Positions 1 to 7,533 of a stretch of DNA of 31,567 nucleotides are shown here, piece after piece. The translations under genes were made by a program, and so were the position numbers. The notes under the pieces were generated by a model. It was given only the letters and a program-made list of their open reading frames with translations. It searched no databases and had not been told where the DNA came from. Source of the stretch: Roseburia_D sp964388945 (GTDB lineage Bacteria > Bacillota > Clostridia > Lachnospirales > Lachnospiraceae); assembly GCA_964388945.1 (NCBI GenBank), contig CAYMCM010000027.1, forward strand, positions 1-31,567, written 5' to 3'. The first letter of the stretch is position 1, and every line of letters begins with the position of its first letter.

Positions 1-65
1 AAACCTATGTGGAATTTACCTCTGCACTGGAATTTACTTTTTCAAGTCAGTTTTTACTCTAACGC

Positions 66-105
66 ACAGAAAGAACCCCGAAGAAAACTCCTGGGTTCTT
101 TCTGT
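66..105 (-). terminator. Hairpin downstream of glnN, possible terminator
   Basis: A perfect 13-bp inverted repeat (66-78 with 93-105, arms ACAGAAAGAACCC and its complement, 14-nt loop) lies about 60 nt past the glnN stop codon. No clear T-run follows on either strand, so it may be a weak or factor-assisted terminator, or an RNA 3'-end stabiliser, rather than a textbook intrinsic terminator. Nothing else recognisable lies in 1-65. Confidence 0.45.
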
Positions 106-136
106 TAATGTATATACTACTAAGGGGATTAGATAT

Positions 137-163
137 TACTAATCTAATCGAATTAGATTAGTA
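137..163. repeat. AT-rich inverted repeat just after the glnN stop
   Basis: TACTAATCTAAT (137-148) and ATTAGATTAGTA (152-163) form a perfect 12-bp palindrome around CGA, ending 4 nt from the glnN stop codon. A further copy of the half-site, ATTAGAT at 128-134, could instead pair with ATCTAAT at 142-148, so two mutually exclusive hairpins can be drawn. Function unknown. It could be a 3'-UTR hairpin of glnN or a protein-binding palindrome. Confidence 0.5.
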
Positions 164-167
164 TCAT

Positions 168-2294
168 TTATACTTCAAAGATCAGATCTCCATAGGACGG
201 CATTGGCCAGATGTCCTTATCAACGATCATCTCTAATTTATCAACCGGTGCTCTTAATGCATCCATATCTGCCTTTACTACATCTCTGTAGAATACAGCC
301 TGCTCTCTGCCTTCTTCCATTTCTCCACCCTTTGCGGTATCTGCTTCCAGCTTGGTGAGCGCAGCCTTGGTTTCTGCAAGAAGAGAGGATACTTCTTTTA
401 ACAGACCGGTCTGTACACTAATGTCTGCATCACATACGGATTTTACTGCGGCAGCGGACTCTGCAAGTTCTGATGTATAGCGGATGATCGCCGGGATGAT
501 CTGTTTTCCTGCAATATCGATCATTGCTTTTGCTTCAATGTTGATCTCTTTTGCAAAGGTCTCATATTCAATCTCAACACGAGATTCCAACTCTGTTCTT
601 GTGAATACACCGAATTTTTCAAATAACGCTACGGATTTTTCGGTAGCAAGTGCCGGGATCGCGTCTACCATGGATTTGATGTTCGGAAGACCGCGTCTCT
701 CGGCCTCTGCAACCCATTCGTCAGAATATCCGTTTCCGTTGAATACGATTCTCTGATGTTCGGTAGCGTATTTCTTGATCAGGTCATGTACTGCCAGATC
801 AAAATCATCTGCTTTTTCCAGAATGTCGCATGCTTCTGAGAAAGCTTCTGCAACGATCGTATTTAATACGATGTTCGGCTGTGCGATTGAATCCTGAGAA
901 CCAACCATGCGGAACTCGAATTTGTTTCCGGTAAATGCGAACGGTGAGGTTCTGTTTCTATCGGTTGCATCCTTCATAAAATCTGGCAGTGTCTTAACAC
1001 CGGTCTCTAACCTTGTACCTGATAAGCTGTGTGTAGCTTCTCCTGTGCTGATGAGCTGGGATAATACATCCTGAAGCTGTTCGCCAAGGTATACGGAAAG
1101 GATTGCCGGCGGTGCCTCGTTTGCTCCGAGTCTGTGATCGTTTCCGACATCGGCTGCGGATTCACGCAGTAAATCAGCATGGGTATCCACTGCCTTTAAT
1201 ACGCAGGTAAGTACCAATAAGAACTGGATGTTCTCATGCGGTGTTGTACCCGGCTCAAGCAGGTTGATACCATCATCTGTGATAATAGACCAGTTGTCAT
1301 GCTTACCGGAACCATTGACACCAGCAAACGGTTTTTCATGAAGCAGACACTGTAATCCGTGGCGTCCTGCCACTTTCTTTAAGGTCTCCATGATCAACTG
1401 GTTATGATCTACCGCAACGTTTGCCTGCGCATAGATCGGAGCCAGCTCGTGCTGTGCCGGAGCAACCTCATTGTGCTGTGTCTTTGCAGAAACACCAAGT
1501 TTCCAGAGCTCTATGTTGACATCTTTCATGTAAGCGGCGATTCTCTCGCGGATCGCTCCGAAATAATGATCGTCCATTTCCTGTCCCTTTGGCGGCATTG
1601 CACCAAACAGGGTACGTCCGGTAAAGATCAGATCTTTTCTCTGTAAATATTTTTCTCTGTCCACGATAAAATATTCCTGCTCCGGGCCTACGGAAGGAGT
1701 CACTTTTTTGGATGTTGTATTTCCAAATAACCGCAGCAGACGGATTGCCTGCTCATTGATCGCTTCCATGGAACGAAGAAGCGGTGTCTTCTGATCCAGT
1801 GCCTCTCCTGTGTAGGAGCAGAAAGCAGTCGGGATGCAAAGTGTCGCACCTGCCGCATCCTGTCTTACGAATGCCGGTGAAGTGCAGTCCCACGCAGTAT
1901 ATCCTCTTGCTTCGAACGTAGCACGAAGTCCGCCGGAAGGGAAGGATGACGCATCCGGTTCACCTTTGATCAGTTCTTTTCCGGAAAAACTCATTAAGAT
2001 CTTTCCATTCGGCATCGGAGCTGAAATGAATGAATCATGTTTTTCAGCGGTAACACCGGTCAGCGGCTGGAACCAGTGGGTATAATGCGTTGCGCCTTTT
2101 TCGATCGCCCATTCTTTCATCTCGTGTGCGATCACATCTGCGGTGGCAAGATCCAGCTCTTTGCCTTCTTCAATTACTTCTCTCAGTTTTTTGTAAGTCT
2201 TCTTAGGAAGACGTTCCTGCATTACCGCATCGTTAAATACGTTCTCCCCGAAGATGTCTGCTACATTGTAATACTCGTTTTGAACTTCACTCAT
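168..2294 (-). CDS. glnN: Glutamine synthetase type III (GlnN)
   Basis: Cytoplasmic ATP-dependent ligation of ammonia to glutamate, giving glutamine. At 708 residues it has the length of the GSIII family (about 700), well above type I GlnA (about 450). Visible family features are an N-terminal region with FPSGGLRATFEARGYTAWD, the acidic GPEQEYFIVD metal-binding segment, KTQHNEVAPAQHELAP and NGSGKHDNWS (nucleotide/metal site), and RLGANEAPPAILS. The open frame extends 12 codons further to a TTG at 2330, but an SD run AGGAAAGG stands just upstream of the ATG at 2294 and none is properly spaced for the TTG, so 2294 is preferred. The gene follows fba on the same strand after a hairpin with a T-run at 2383-2412, which may be a terminator or an attenuator. 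Identification is very secure; the regulatory reading is inference. Confidence 0.96.
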   Translation of the reverse strand: MSEVQNEYYNVADIFGENVFNDAVMQERLPKKTYKKLREVIEEGKELDLATADVIAHEMKEWAIEKGATHYTHWFQPLTGVTAEKHDSFISAPMPNGKILMSFSGKELIKGEPDASSFPSGGLRATFEARGYTAWDCTSPAFVRQDAAGATLCIPTAFCSYTGEALDQKTPLLRSMEAINEQAIRLLRLFGNTTSKKVTPSVGPEQEYFIVDREKYLQRKDLIFTGRTLFGAMPPKGQEMDDHYFGAIRERIAAYMKDVNIELWKLGVSAKTQHNEVAPAQHELAPIYAQANVAVDHNQLIMETLKKVAGRHGLQCLLHEKPFAGVNGSGKHDNWSIITDDGINLLEPGTTPHENIQFLLVLTCVLKAVDTHADLLRESAADVGNDHRLGANEAPPAILSVYLGEQLQDVLSQLISTGEATHSLSGTRLETGVKTLPDFMKDATDRNRTSPFAFTGNKFEFRMVGSQDSIAQPNIVLNTIVAEAFSEACDILEKADDFDLAVHDLIKKYATEHQRIVFNGNGYSDEWVAEAERRGLPNIKSMVDAIPALATEKSVALFEKFGVFTRTELESRVEIEYETFAKEINIEAKAMIDIAGKQIIPAIIRYTSELAESAAAVKSVCDADISVQTGLLKEVSSLLAETKAALTKLEADTAKGGEMEEGREQAVFYRDVVKADMDALRAPVDKLEMIVDKDIWPMPSYGDLIFEV

Positions 2295-2382
2295 ACTTAA
2301 TACATCCTTTCCTTTTTTTAACAAATACAATCCCCTATGTATTGTTTCATTTTTTTATTCCAGATAATGCGATCTAATAAAA

Positions 2383-2412
2383 AAGGGCATTCCAACCTTG
2401 TGGAACGCCCTT
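2383..2412 (-). terminator. Intrinsic terminator or attenuator between fba and glnN
   Basis: On the minus strand a 12-bp stem (GGGC-G-TTCCA paired to TGGAA-T-GCCC, with A-T ends) encloses a 6-nt loop CAAGGT and is followed by TTTTTTATT. The single non-Watson-Crick pair is G-U on the minus strand but A-C on the plus strand, so the structure is built for minus-strand RNA. It lies about 88 nt before the glnN ATG and downstream of a candidate promoter at 2447-2475, so it may sit inside the glnN leader. Confidence 0.75.
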
Positions 2413-2446
2413 GTTCATTTTCGATACATATCCTGTTTCTGTTATA

Positions 2447-2475
2447 AAGATAGCGTATTCTGTCATAAAAAGCAA
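2447..2475 (-). promoter_or_regulatory. Candidate glnN promoter
   Basis: TTGCTT (2470-2475) and TATCTT (2447-2452) are separated by exactly 17 bp on the minus strand, a good sigma-A arrangement. Transcription would begin near 2440 and run through the hairpin at 2383-2412 into glnN. The -35 box overlaps the 3' arm of a possible fba terminator. Confidence 0.5.
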
Positions 2476-2503
2476 GCATTTTTTTGCACTTTTTATGCTT
2501 TTT
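2467..2503 (-). terminator. Possible fba terminator
   Basis: Minus-strand RNA carries alternative short stems (AAGCAT/ATGCTT, or AAAAAGC/GCTTTTT) ending in GCTTTTTATG, about 55 nt past the fba stop. The stems are A/T-rich and loops are long (15-23 nt), so strength is doubtful. The T-run doubles as the -35 region of the candidate glnN promoter. Confidence 0.35.
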
Positions 2504-2558
2504 GCCATTTTAGACAACTGACAGGAAATTCGTGCACAATTCTTGCGCACATTTACTA

Positions 2559-3425
2559 TTATTCTGCTTTTCCTACGGAACCGAATAATTCCATCTTTTC
2601 TTTTACAGTTGCTTTGATTGCTTCTGCACCCGGAGCAAGTAATTTACGAGGATCAAAGCCTTTGCCTTCCTGATCCTTGCCTGCTTCGATGTATTTACGT
2701 GTAGCTTCTGCAAATGATAACTGGCACTCTGTATTAACGTTGATCTTAGCAACACCAAGAGAGATTGCTTTCTTGATCATGTCTTCCGGAATACCTGTAC
2801 CACCGTGAAGAACTAACGGCATAGCACCTGTCTTCTGCTGAACAGCGTCGAGAGTTTCAAAGCTGAGTCCTGCCCAGTTTTCCGGATATTTTCCGTGGAT
2901 ATTACCGATACCTGCTGCAAGCATATCAACGCCAAGATCAGCGATTGCTTTGCATTCATTCGGATCAGCGCATTCACCCATACCAACAACGCCGTCTTCT
3001 TCACCACCGATAGAACCAACTTCTGCTTCGATGGACATTCCCATTGCATGAGCAACTTTTACAAGCTCTGTTGTCTTTGCAACGTTTTCATCGATTGCAT
3101 AATGAGAACCGTCGAACATGATAGATGTGAAACCTGCTTTGATACATTTGTAGCATCCTTCGTAGCTGCCGTGATCTAAGTGAAGTGCAACCGGAACTGT
3201 GATTCCGAGTTCTTCGTCCATAGCTTTTACCATTGCTGCAACAGTGCCGAAGCCTGTCATGTATTTACCAGCACCTTCTGAAACACCCAGGATAACTGGG
3301 GACTTCAGTTCTTCTGCTGTCAAAAGGATGGATTTGGTCCATTCCAGGTTATTGATGTTGAACTGGCCTACTGCATAGTGTCCAGCTTTTGCTTTCTTTA
3401 ACATTTCTGCTGCTGATACTAACAT
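2559..3425 (-). CDS. fba: Class II fructose-1,6-bisphosphate aldolase
   Basis: Zinc-dependent glycolytic/gluconeogenic aldolase that interconverts fructose-1,6-bisphosphate with DHAP and glyceraldehyde-3-phosphate in the cytoplasm. The 288-residue length matches the FbaA/GatY-type class II family. Visible active-site motifs are HLDHG (residues 82-86, catalytic Asp and first zinc His), the EAEVG segment near 133-137, NIHGKY (zinc His178), LHGGTG (zinc His207) and KINVNTE (228-233, phosphate/substrate binding). A strong GGAGG lies 8 nt before the ATG. The gene stands alone between the lipid kinase and glnN, with a possible extended -10 promoter at 3476-3484. Family members occasionally act on tagatose bisphosphate, but the context and sequence favour the glycolytic enzyme. 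Confidence 0.95.
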   Translation of the reverse strand: MLVSAAEMLKKAKAGHYAVGQFNINNLEWTKSILLTAEELKSPVILGVSEGAGKYMTGFGTVAAMVKAMDEELGITVPVALHLDHGSYEGCYKCIKAGFTSIMFDGSHYAIDENVAKTTELVKVAHAMGMSIEAEVGSIGGEEDGVVGMGECADPNECKAIADLGVDMLAAGIGNIHGKYPENWAGLSFETLDAVQQKTGAMPLVLHGGTGIPEDMIKKAISLGVAKINVNTECQLSFAEATRKYIEAGKDQEGKGFDPRKLLAPGAEAIKATVKEKMELFGSVGKAE

Positions 3426-3475
3426 ATTGTTTTCCTCCGTTTTGTTTTATTATTAGGATTCTTCTTTTCGGTCTT

Positions 3476-3484
3476 ATCATACCA
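3476..3484 (-). promoter_or_regulatory. Candidate extended -10 promoter of fba
   Basis: Minus-strand TGG-TATGAT is an extended -10 element 51 nt before the fba ATG. The hexamer at the 17-bp spacing is only TTTATT. A perfect TTGACA lies at 3492-3497 but only 10 bp away, too close to act as -35 for this -10. I see no GC-rich terminator between the lipid kinase stop and fba, so read-through from the upstream operon is possible. Confidence 0.4.
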
Positions 3485-3527
3485 CTCTTTTTGTCAAAAA
3501 TAAAGTTAAAAATATAACAATCTCGGA

Positions 3528-4424
3528 TCAGCCCTTATTTTTGACCATAATTTCCAGTGCCTGATGCACATTTTTCACGATTACATTCTTGTGTTCCCCG
3601 CCAAATTCACCGTCTAACGTCCACGGGATCACATCCTCCGGCAGGAACTTCACGCAATCTGTCTTAAAGGTATAGATCAGATCTGAATCGTCTTTTAAAT
3701 TGGCAAGACAGCCTAAGATCTCGTTCCATTCCACCGGATTTCTCGGCATGCGGATCAGTGTGACCTCAAACAGACCATCATCCAAAAGTACGTTTTTTCC
3801 AGTCAGCTTTTTAAAGCCTCCGACCGACACGGAATTCGTGATCATGCCGTAAGCAAATTCATCCTCAATGACATTTCCGTCATATTCCACACGCATTTTG
3901 TAAGACGGGATATTATGCAGTCTTTTCGCTCCTTCGAGAATATACGCAGCATGACCGAGCACATTCTTGAGCTCCTGACTCGTCTGATAGGAAACATCGG
4001 TAAATAATCCGAAAGCCGCTATGTAAATAAAAGAATCTCCGTTAAAATAACCGACATCGACCGGAAATTTTCTTCCTTCTACCGCCACATGTGCCGCTTT
4101 TACGATGTCCTTCGGAATCTTTAGTGAATTGGCAAAATCATTGGTGCTTCCCGCCGGGATATAACCGAGCGGCACTTTCTTTTCACTCTGCATCATTCCT
4201 GTGACCGCTTCATCTAACGTGCCGTCACCCCCGCTGCAGATAACCAGATCATAATTTGCCGCTTCTTCTTCTACTTTCCGCTTGGCATCTTCGCGGTCCT
4301 GCGTTGCATGCACCGTCACTTCATAACCTGCCTTGACCATAATGTCTATGACGTTCATCAGTTTGTTCTTGATCTGTCCTTTTCCGGAACACGGATTAAA
4401 AATAAATAATAACTTCTTTTTCAT
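3528..4424 (-). CDS. Diacylglycerol/lipid kinase family protein (YegS/DagK/BmrU-like)
   Basis: Probable cytoplasmic, membrane-associated lipid kinase that phosphorylates diacylglycerol or a related lipid, feeding phosphatidate back into phospholipid synthesis. At 298 residues it has full family length. Motifs in order are FIFNPCSGKG (residues 7-16, nucleotide loop), the CSGGDGTLDEAV signature (GGDGT), IPAGSTNDFANSL, VDVGYFNG, and a C-terminal WTLDGE typical of the LDGE motif. The SD is weak (TGGAGT directly before the ATG). It is the last gene of the hprK cluster, 27 nt after the HPr-like gene, so probably co-transcribed. The exact lipid substrate cannot be told from sequence; a bacillibactin- or sphingoid-type BmrU role is less likely. 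Confidence 0.88.
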   Translation of the reverse strand: MKKKLLFIFNPCSGKGQIKNKLMNVIDIMVKAGYEVTVHATQDREDAKRKVEEEAANYDLVICSGGDGTLDEAVTGMMQSEKKVPLGYIPAGSTNDFANSLKIPKDIVKAAHVAVEGRKFPVDVGYFNGDSFIYIAAFGLFTDVSYQTSQELKNVLGHAAYILEGAKRLHNIPSYKMRVEYDGNVIEDEFAYGMITNSVSVGGFKKLTGKNVLLDDGLFEVTLIRMPRNPVEWNEILGCLANLKDDSDLIYTFKTDCVKFLPEDVIPWTLDGEFGGEHKNVIVKNVHQALEIMVKNKG

Positions 4425-4451
4425 ACTCCACTGCTTTCTGGTTTTTCGGTT

Positions 4452-4706
4452 TTATTTTCCGGCAAGGAATTTTTCCATCGCCTCTATGGCGCTTACTTCA
4501 TCCTCACCGCTTGTCTCTACGGTAATGCTGTCTCCATTTAAAAGACCAAGTGACATCACTCCCATAATACTCTTGGCATTGACTCTTTTGTTCTCCACAT
4601 CCAGATACACGGAACTGGAAAATTTCGTGGCAGTCTGTACCAGCATGGCAATCGGTCTTGCTTCGAGTCCGTCTGCCAATCCAATCGTTACTGATTTCTT
4701 GATCAT
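4452..4706 (-). CDS. HPr-like protein with Glu at position 15 (Crh-like)
   Basis: An 84-residue protein of the HPr fold. Canonical HPr is phosphorylated by enzyme I on His15 within GLHARP; here the segment reads DGLEARP, with Glu at residue 15. The regulatory site is intact: NAKSIMGVMSLGL places Ser exactly at residue 46, the HprK target. The protein therefore should not carry PTS phosphate but could be phosphorylated by HprK and act with CcpA, as Bacillus Crh does (Crh has Gln at 15). Position supports this: in Bacillus crh lies directly after whiA (yvcL), and here the gene is 25 nt after whiA with a strong GAGGAGGAG ribosome site. hprK is in the same cluster. Family assignment is certain; the Crh role is inference from residue 15 and synteny. 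Confidence 0.9.
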   Translation of the reverse strand: MIKKSVTIGLADGLEARPIAMLVQTATKFSSSVYLDVENKRVNAKSIMGVMSLGLLNGDSITVETSGEDEVSAIEAMEKFLAGK

Positions 4707-4731
4707 CTTTCTCCTCCTCTAAAACACGGCG

Positions 4732-5673
4732 TTAAAGCTCGCCTTTCAGTCTTCCTGCAATTTCCGCAATTTTCCTCAGTCTATGATTCACACCGGATTT
4801 TCCGACCGGTGGCTGCAAATAGGTTCCAAGCTCCTTTAAGGCTGCATCCGGGTACTTTAAACGCACCTCTGCGATTTCCCTTAAGTTCTCGGGCAGACTG
4901 TCAAGTCCTGCCTTTTCTTCTATATAATGAATATCCTCGATCTGTCTGACTGCTGCACCCACAGTCTTGTTGATGTTGGCTGTCTCACAGTTTACCTGAC
5001 GGTTCACCGAGTTGCGCATCTCCTTGATGATACGGACATTCTCCAGATTCATCAATGCTACATGAGCTTCCATGACATTTAAGAGATCTACGATCTGCGC
5101 GCCTTCTTTTATGTAAACCACATGATTTTTCTTGCGCGCAACAATCTTCGCATCAAAATCAAATTCATTAATGATATCCCGCAGCTGCACTGCTTTTGGC
5201 TCTGACGTACACACAATTTCAAAATGGTAGGATTTCTCCGGGTCACTCATGGAACCCGCAGAAAGAAATGCCCCACGGATAAACGCCCGCTTACAGCAGA
5301 CATTCTGGATCAGTATCCCATTCACCAGCCCGTCTTCTTCTTTTCCCTGCAGATCTGTCATTTTTAATGCCGCAAGGATCAGATCGATTTCGTTTTTCCT
5401 GTCTGTGGAAATAACATAGATATGATTGTGCCCCATCCCGTTTCCGGTCCGCACATCAATATCCGTACTTATATTAAAAGTTTTTTTTATCAAAGTAAAG
5501 CATTTTCTTGCAAGAGGAGCATTTTCCGTCGTAATCTCAAGAACCGTTTTTCCGTTCTTTTGCTCCACTCTTCCATCAAAGCCCATGATCGCCGCAAGCT
5601 CCGCGATCCGGCAATGTCTGCTTTTGCTGATCTGCTTTGCCAGTTCATCCTTTACTTCACTTGAAAACGACAT
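4732..5673 (-). CDS. whiA: WhiA-like DNA-binding regulator
   Basis: A 313-residue WhiA/YvcL homologue, a conserved regulator linked to sporulation in actinobacteria and to cell division/chromosome segregation in Firmicutes. The N-terminal half has the degenerate LAGLIDADG homing-endonuclease fold (RAFIRGAFLSAGSMSDPEKSY near residues 131-151), presumed catalytically inactive. The C-terminus has the WhiA helix-turn-helix (LKELGTYLQPPVGKSGVNHRLRKI). The ribosome site AAAGGAG overlaps the rapZ stop region and the gap to rapZ is only 9 nt, indicating co-translation. In Bacillus yvcK separates rapZ and whiA; here it is missing. Identification is secure. Confidence 0.95.
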   Translation of the reverse strand: MSFSSEVKDELAKQISKSRHCRIAELAAIMGFDGRVEQKNGKTVLEITTENAPLARKCFTLIKKTFNISTDIDVRTGNGMGHNHIYVISTDRKNEIDLILAALKMTDLQGKEEDGLVNGILIQNVCCKRAFIRGAFLSAGSMSDPEKSYHFEIVCTSEPKAVQLRDIINEFDFDAKIVARKKNHVVYIKEGAQIVDLLNVMEAHVALMNLENVRIIKEMRNSVNRQVNCETANINKTVGAAVRQIEDIHYIEEKAGLDSLPENLREIAEVRLKYPDAALKELGTYLQPPVGKSGVNHRLRKIAEIAGRLKGEL

Positions 5674-5682
5674 ATCTCTCCT

Positions 5683-6555
5683 TTATTTCCGCTTCGCGTC
5701 CTTATCAATATCACGATGCTCTATTTTCAGTCCGTACTCCTTGTTCTTTTCGAGCCGTTTGTAAAGTTCATTTGCCAGTGTCACCGAGCGGTGTTTTCCG
5801 CCTGTACAGCCGATGCTGATCACAAGCTGGTTTTTTCCCTCGATGATATAATTCGGGATTAAGAAGCTTACCATATCTTCCAGCTTGTCTAAAAAATCAT
5901 GCGCCTCCGTAAACTGCAGCACATAATCCTGTATTTCCCTGTCATTGCCGTTTTTGAAACGGAGTCCTTCCACGTAATACGGATTTGGCAGGAAACGCAC
6001 ATCAAATACCAGATCCGAATCCGCCGGTATTCCATATTTGAAACCAAACGAAAGAATCGTGATGAACAGATTTTTATAATCCTGATTCTGCTCAAAGATC
6101 TTGCTGATCTCGGCTTTTAACTCTCTCGTCAGAAGCTGGCTCGTATCAATAATGTAATCCGCCCGTTTCTTTAAAAATGCGAGTTTTTCACGTTCCATCA
6201 AAATTCCCTTGTCCACACGCTCTCCGCCGGCAAGCGGATGATTTCTTCTGGTTTCTTTGTAACGTTTTACCAACACAGAATCCTCCGCATCGAGAAACAG
6301 GATCTCAAAGTTTTTTCCTTCGCTCTTTAACTGATCTAAAACTTCATTCAGTTCATCGAGTGCCTGTCCGGAGCGGATATCGATCCCGACTGCCACCTTC
6401 TGCAATTCCGTATCACCCAGATCGGCAAGCTCCACAAACTTTTCGATCAGCGCGATCGGCAGATTATCGACGCAGTAAAAACCAATATCCTCCATCATTT
6501 TAAGTGCCGTACTTTTTCCGGCACCCGACATACCTGTTAAAATAACAAACTTCAC
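5683..6555 (-). CDS. rapZ: RapZ/YvcJ-family nucleotide-binding protein
   Basis: A P-loop protein of the RapZ/YvcJ family, 290 residues. It has Walker A GMSGAGKST (residues 8-16) followed by the family hallmark FYCVDNLP, then IDIRSG, LFLDAED and RRNHPL, and a C-terminal domain with SFGFKYGIP, DVRFLPNPYY and IGCTGGKHRSV. In E. coli RapZ is an adaptor guiding decay of the GlmZ small RNA; in Bacillus YvcJ hydrolyses nucleotides and affects competence. An RNA-adaptor role here cannot be assumed because GlmZ-type RNAs are enterobacterial. The start is GTG at 6555, supported by AAGGAG with 6-nt spacing. It sits 15 nt after murB and 9 nt before whiA. Confidence 0.94.
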   Translation of the reverse strand: MKFVILTGMSGAGKSTALKMMEDIGFYCVDNLPIALIEKFVELADLGDTELQKVAVGIDIRSGQALDELNEVLDQLKSEGKNFEILFLDAEDSVLVKRYKETRRNHPLAGGERVDKGILMEREKLAFLKKRADYIIDTSQLLTRELKAEISKIFEQNQDYKNLFITILSFGFKYGIPADSDLVFDVRFLPNPYYVEGLRFKNGNDREIQDYVLQFTEAHDFLDKLEDMVSFLIPNYIIEGKNQLVISIGCTGGKHRSVTLANELYKRLEKNKEYGLKIEHRDIDKDAKRK

Positions 6556-6570
6556 GATTGCTCCTTCCCG

Positions 6571-7482
6571 CTAGAATTCTCCTATTTTCTTTACTTCCGG
6601 TTCCAACGTCACTGCATATTTTTCCTGTATGATCTTCGTCACCTCATCCATCAGTGTACAAATATCTGCCGCCGTGGCTCCGCCTTTGTTGACCACAAAT
6701 CCGCAGTGCTTTTCTGAAACCGCAGCTCCGCCCACGGAAAAGCCTCTTAATCCGGCATCCATGATGAGTTTTCCCGCAAAGTATCCTTCCGGCCGCTTAA
6801 AGGTACTGCCTGCGCTCGGATATTCCAACGGCTGTTTTTCGATCCGCTGTTTTTTTAATTCTTCCATCCGTTGCATGATCTGCTCCGGTTTTTCTGCGTG
6901 TGCAAGTAAAAGTTCACCGTCCACGACCAGATAACCTCGTTCTGAAATCACACTGTGGCGGTAGGAAAGATCCAGTTCCTCCTTCGTCAGAGTAATGATA
7001 TCTCCGTCACGATTCAGGACACGCACGGAGACGATCACATCTTTCATTTCTCCGCCATATGCGCCCGCGTTCATAACAACGGCTCCGCCAAATGTTCCGG
7101 GTATTCCGGAGGCAAATTCCAGCCCGGTAAGTCCCGCTTTTGCCGCCTGCATTGCTGCAGCCGCAAGCGGAACTCCGGCTTCTAAATAGATTTTTTCTCC
7201 TTCCACCGTGATCTTTCGCATTCCCGCACCGATCGAAATGACCACGCCACGGATGCCTTTGTCCCCGACCAACAGGTTACTTCCGTTTCCGATCACCGTA
7301 ACCGGCACACCGCCATCCTTACATACAGCAAGGACAGCCGCAAGCTCATCCGCCGCTGGTGTAAGAAAAATATCCGCCGGACCGCCCACACGGAATGTTG
7401 TATGATTTTTCATCGGCTCATTCTGCCGTATTTTCTCTTGTGTCAGTACCTGTTCCAGTCTGGTTATGATTTCCTGTTTCAA
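6571..7482 (-). CDS. murB: UDP-N-acetylenolpyruvoylglucosamine reductase MurB
   Basis: FAD-dependent enzyme reducing UDP-GlcNAc-enolpyruvate to UDP-MurNAc, the second committed step of peptidoglycan precursor synthesis, in the cytoplasm. At 303 residues it is the shorter type II MurB. Motifs are NHTTFRVGGPAD (26-37), GNGSNLLVGDKG (FAD loop, 66-77), SGIPGTFGGAVVMNAGAYGG (FAD binding, 125-144), YRHS with the catalytic-type Arg175, AGSTFKRP with the proton-donor Ser226, and LEPEVK with Glu296. The start is an unusual TTG at 7482, supported by GGGAG with about 7-nt spacing; the next ATG (7413) would cut off the conserved N-terminal helix. It follows the M18 peptidase by 51 nt and precedes rapZ by 15 nt. 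Linkage of murB to rapZ-whiA is common in clostridia. Confidence 0.96.
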   Translation of the reverse strand: MKQEIITRLEQVLTQEKIRQNEPMKNHTTFRVGGPADIFLTPAADELAAVLAVCKDGGVPVTVIGNGSNLLVGDKGIRGVVISIGAGMRKITVEGEKIYLEAGVPLAAAAMQAAKAGLTGLEFASGIPGTFGGAVVMNAGAYGGEMKDVIVSVRVLNRDGDIITLTKEELDLSYRHSVISERGYLVVDGELLLAHAEKPEQIMQRMEELKKQRIEKQPLEYPSAGSTFKRPEGYFAGKLIMDAGLRGFSVGGAAVSEKHCGFVVNKGGATAADICTLMDEVTKIIQEKYAVTLEPEVKKIGEF

Positions 7483-7533
7483 TCTTTCTCCCTCAAATTC
7501 TATGGTTGATTTCCGGATGCACGTCTCACATTT

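Noticed and set aside
2383..2412. ANTAR-type antiterminator RNA before glnN
   Set aside because: The loop is CAAGGT (no A at position 1) and there is no preceding partner hairpin, so the dual-hexaloop consensus is not met.
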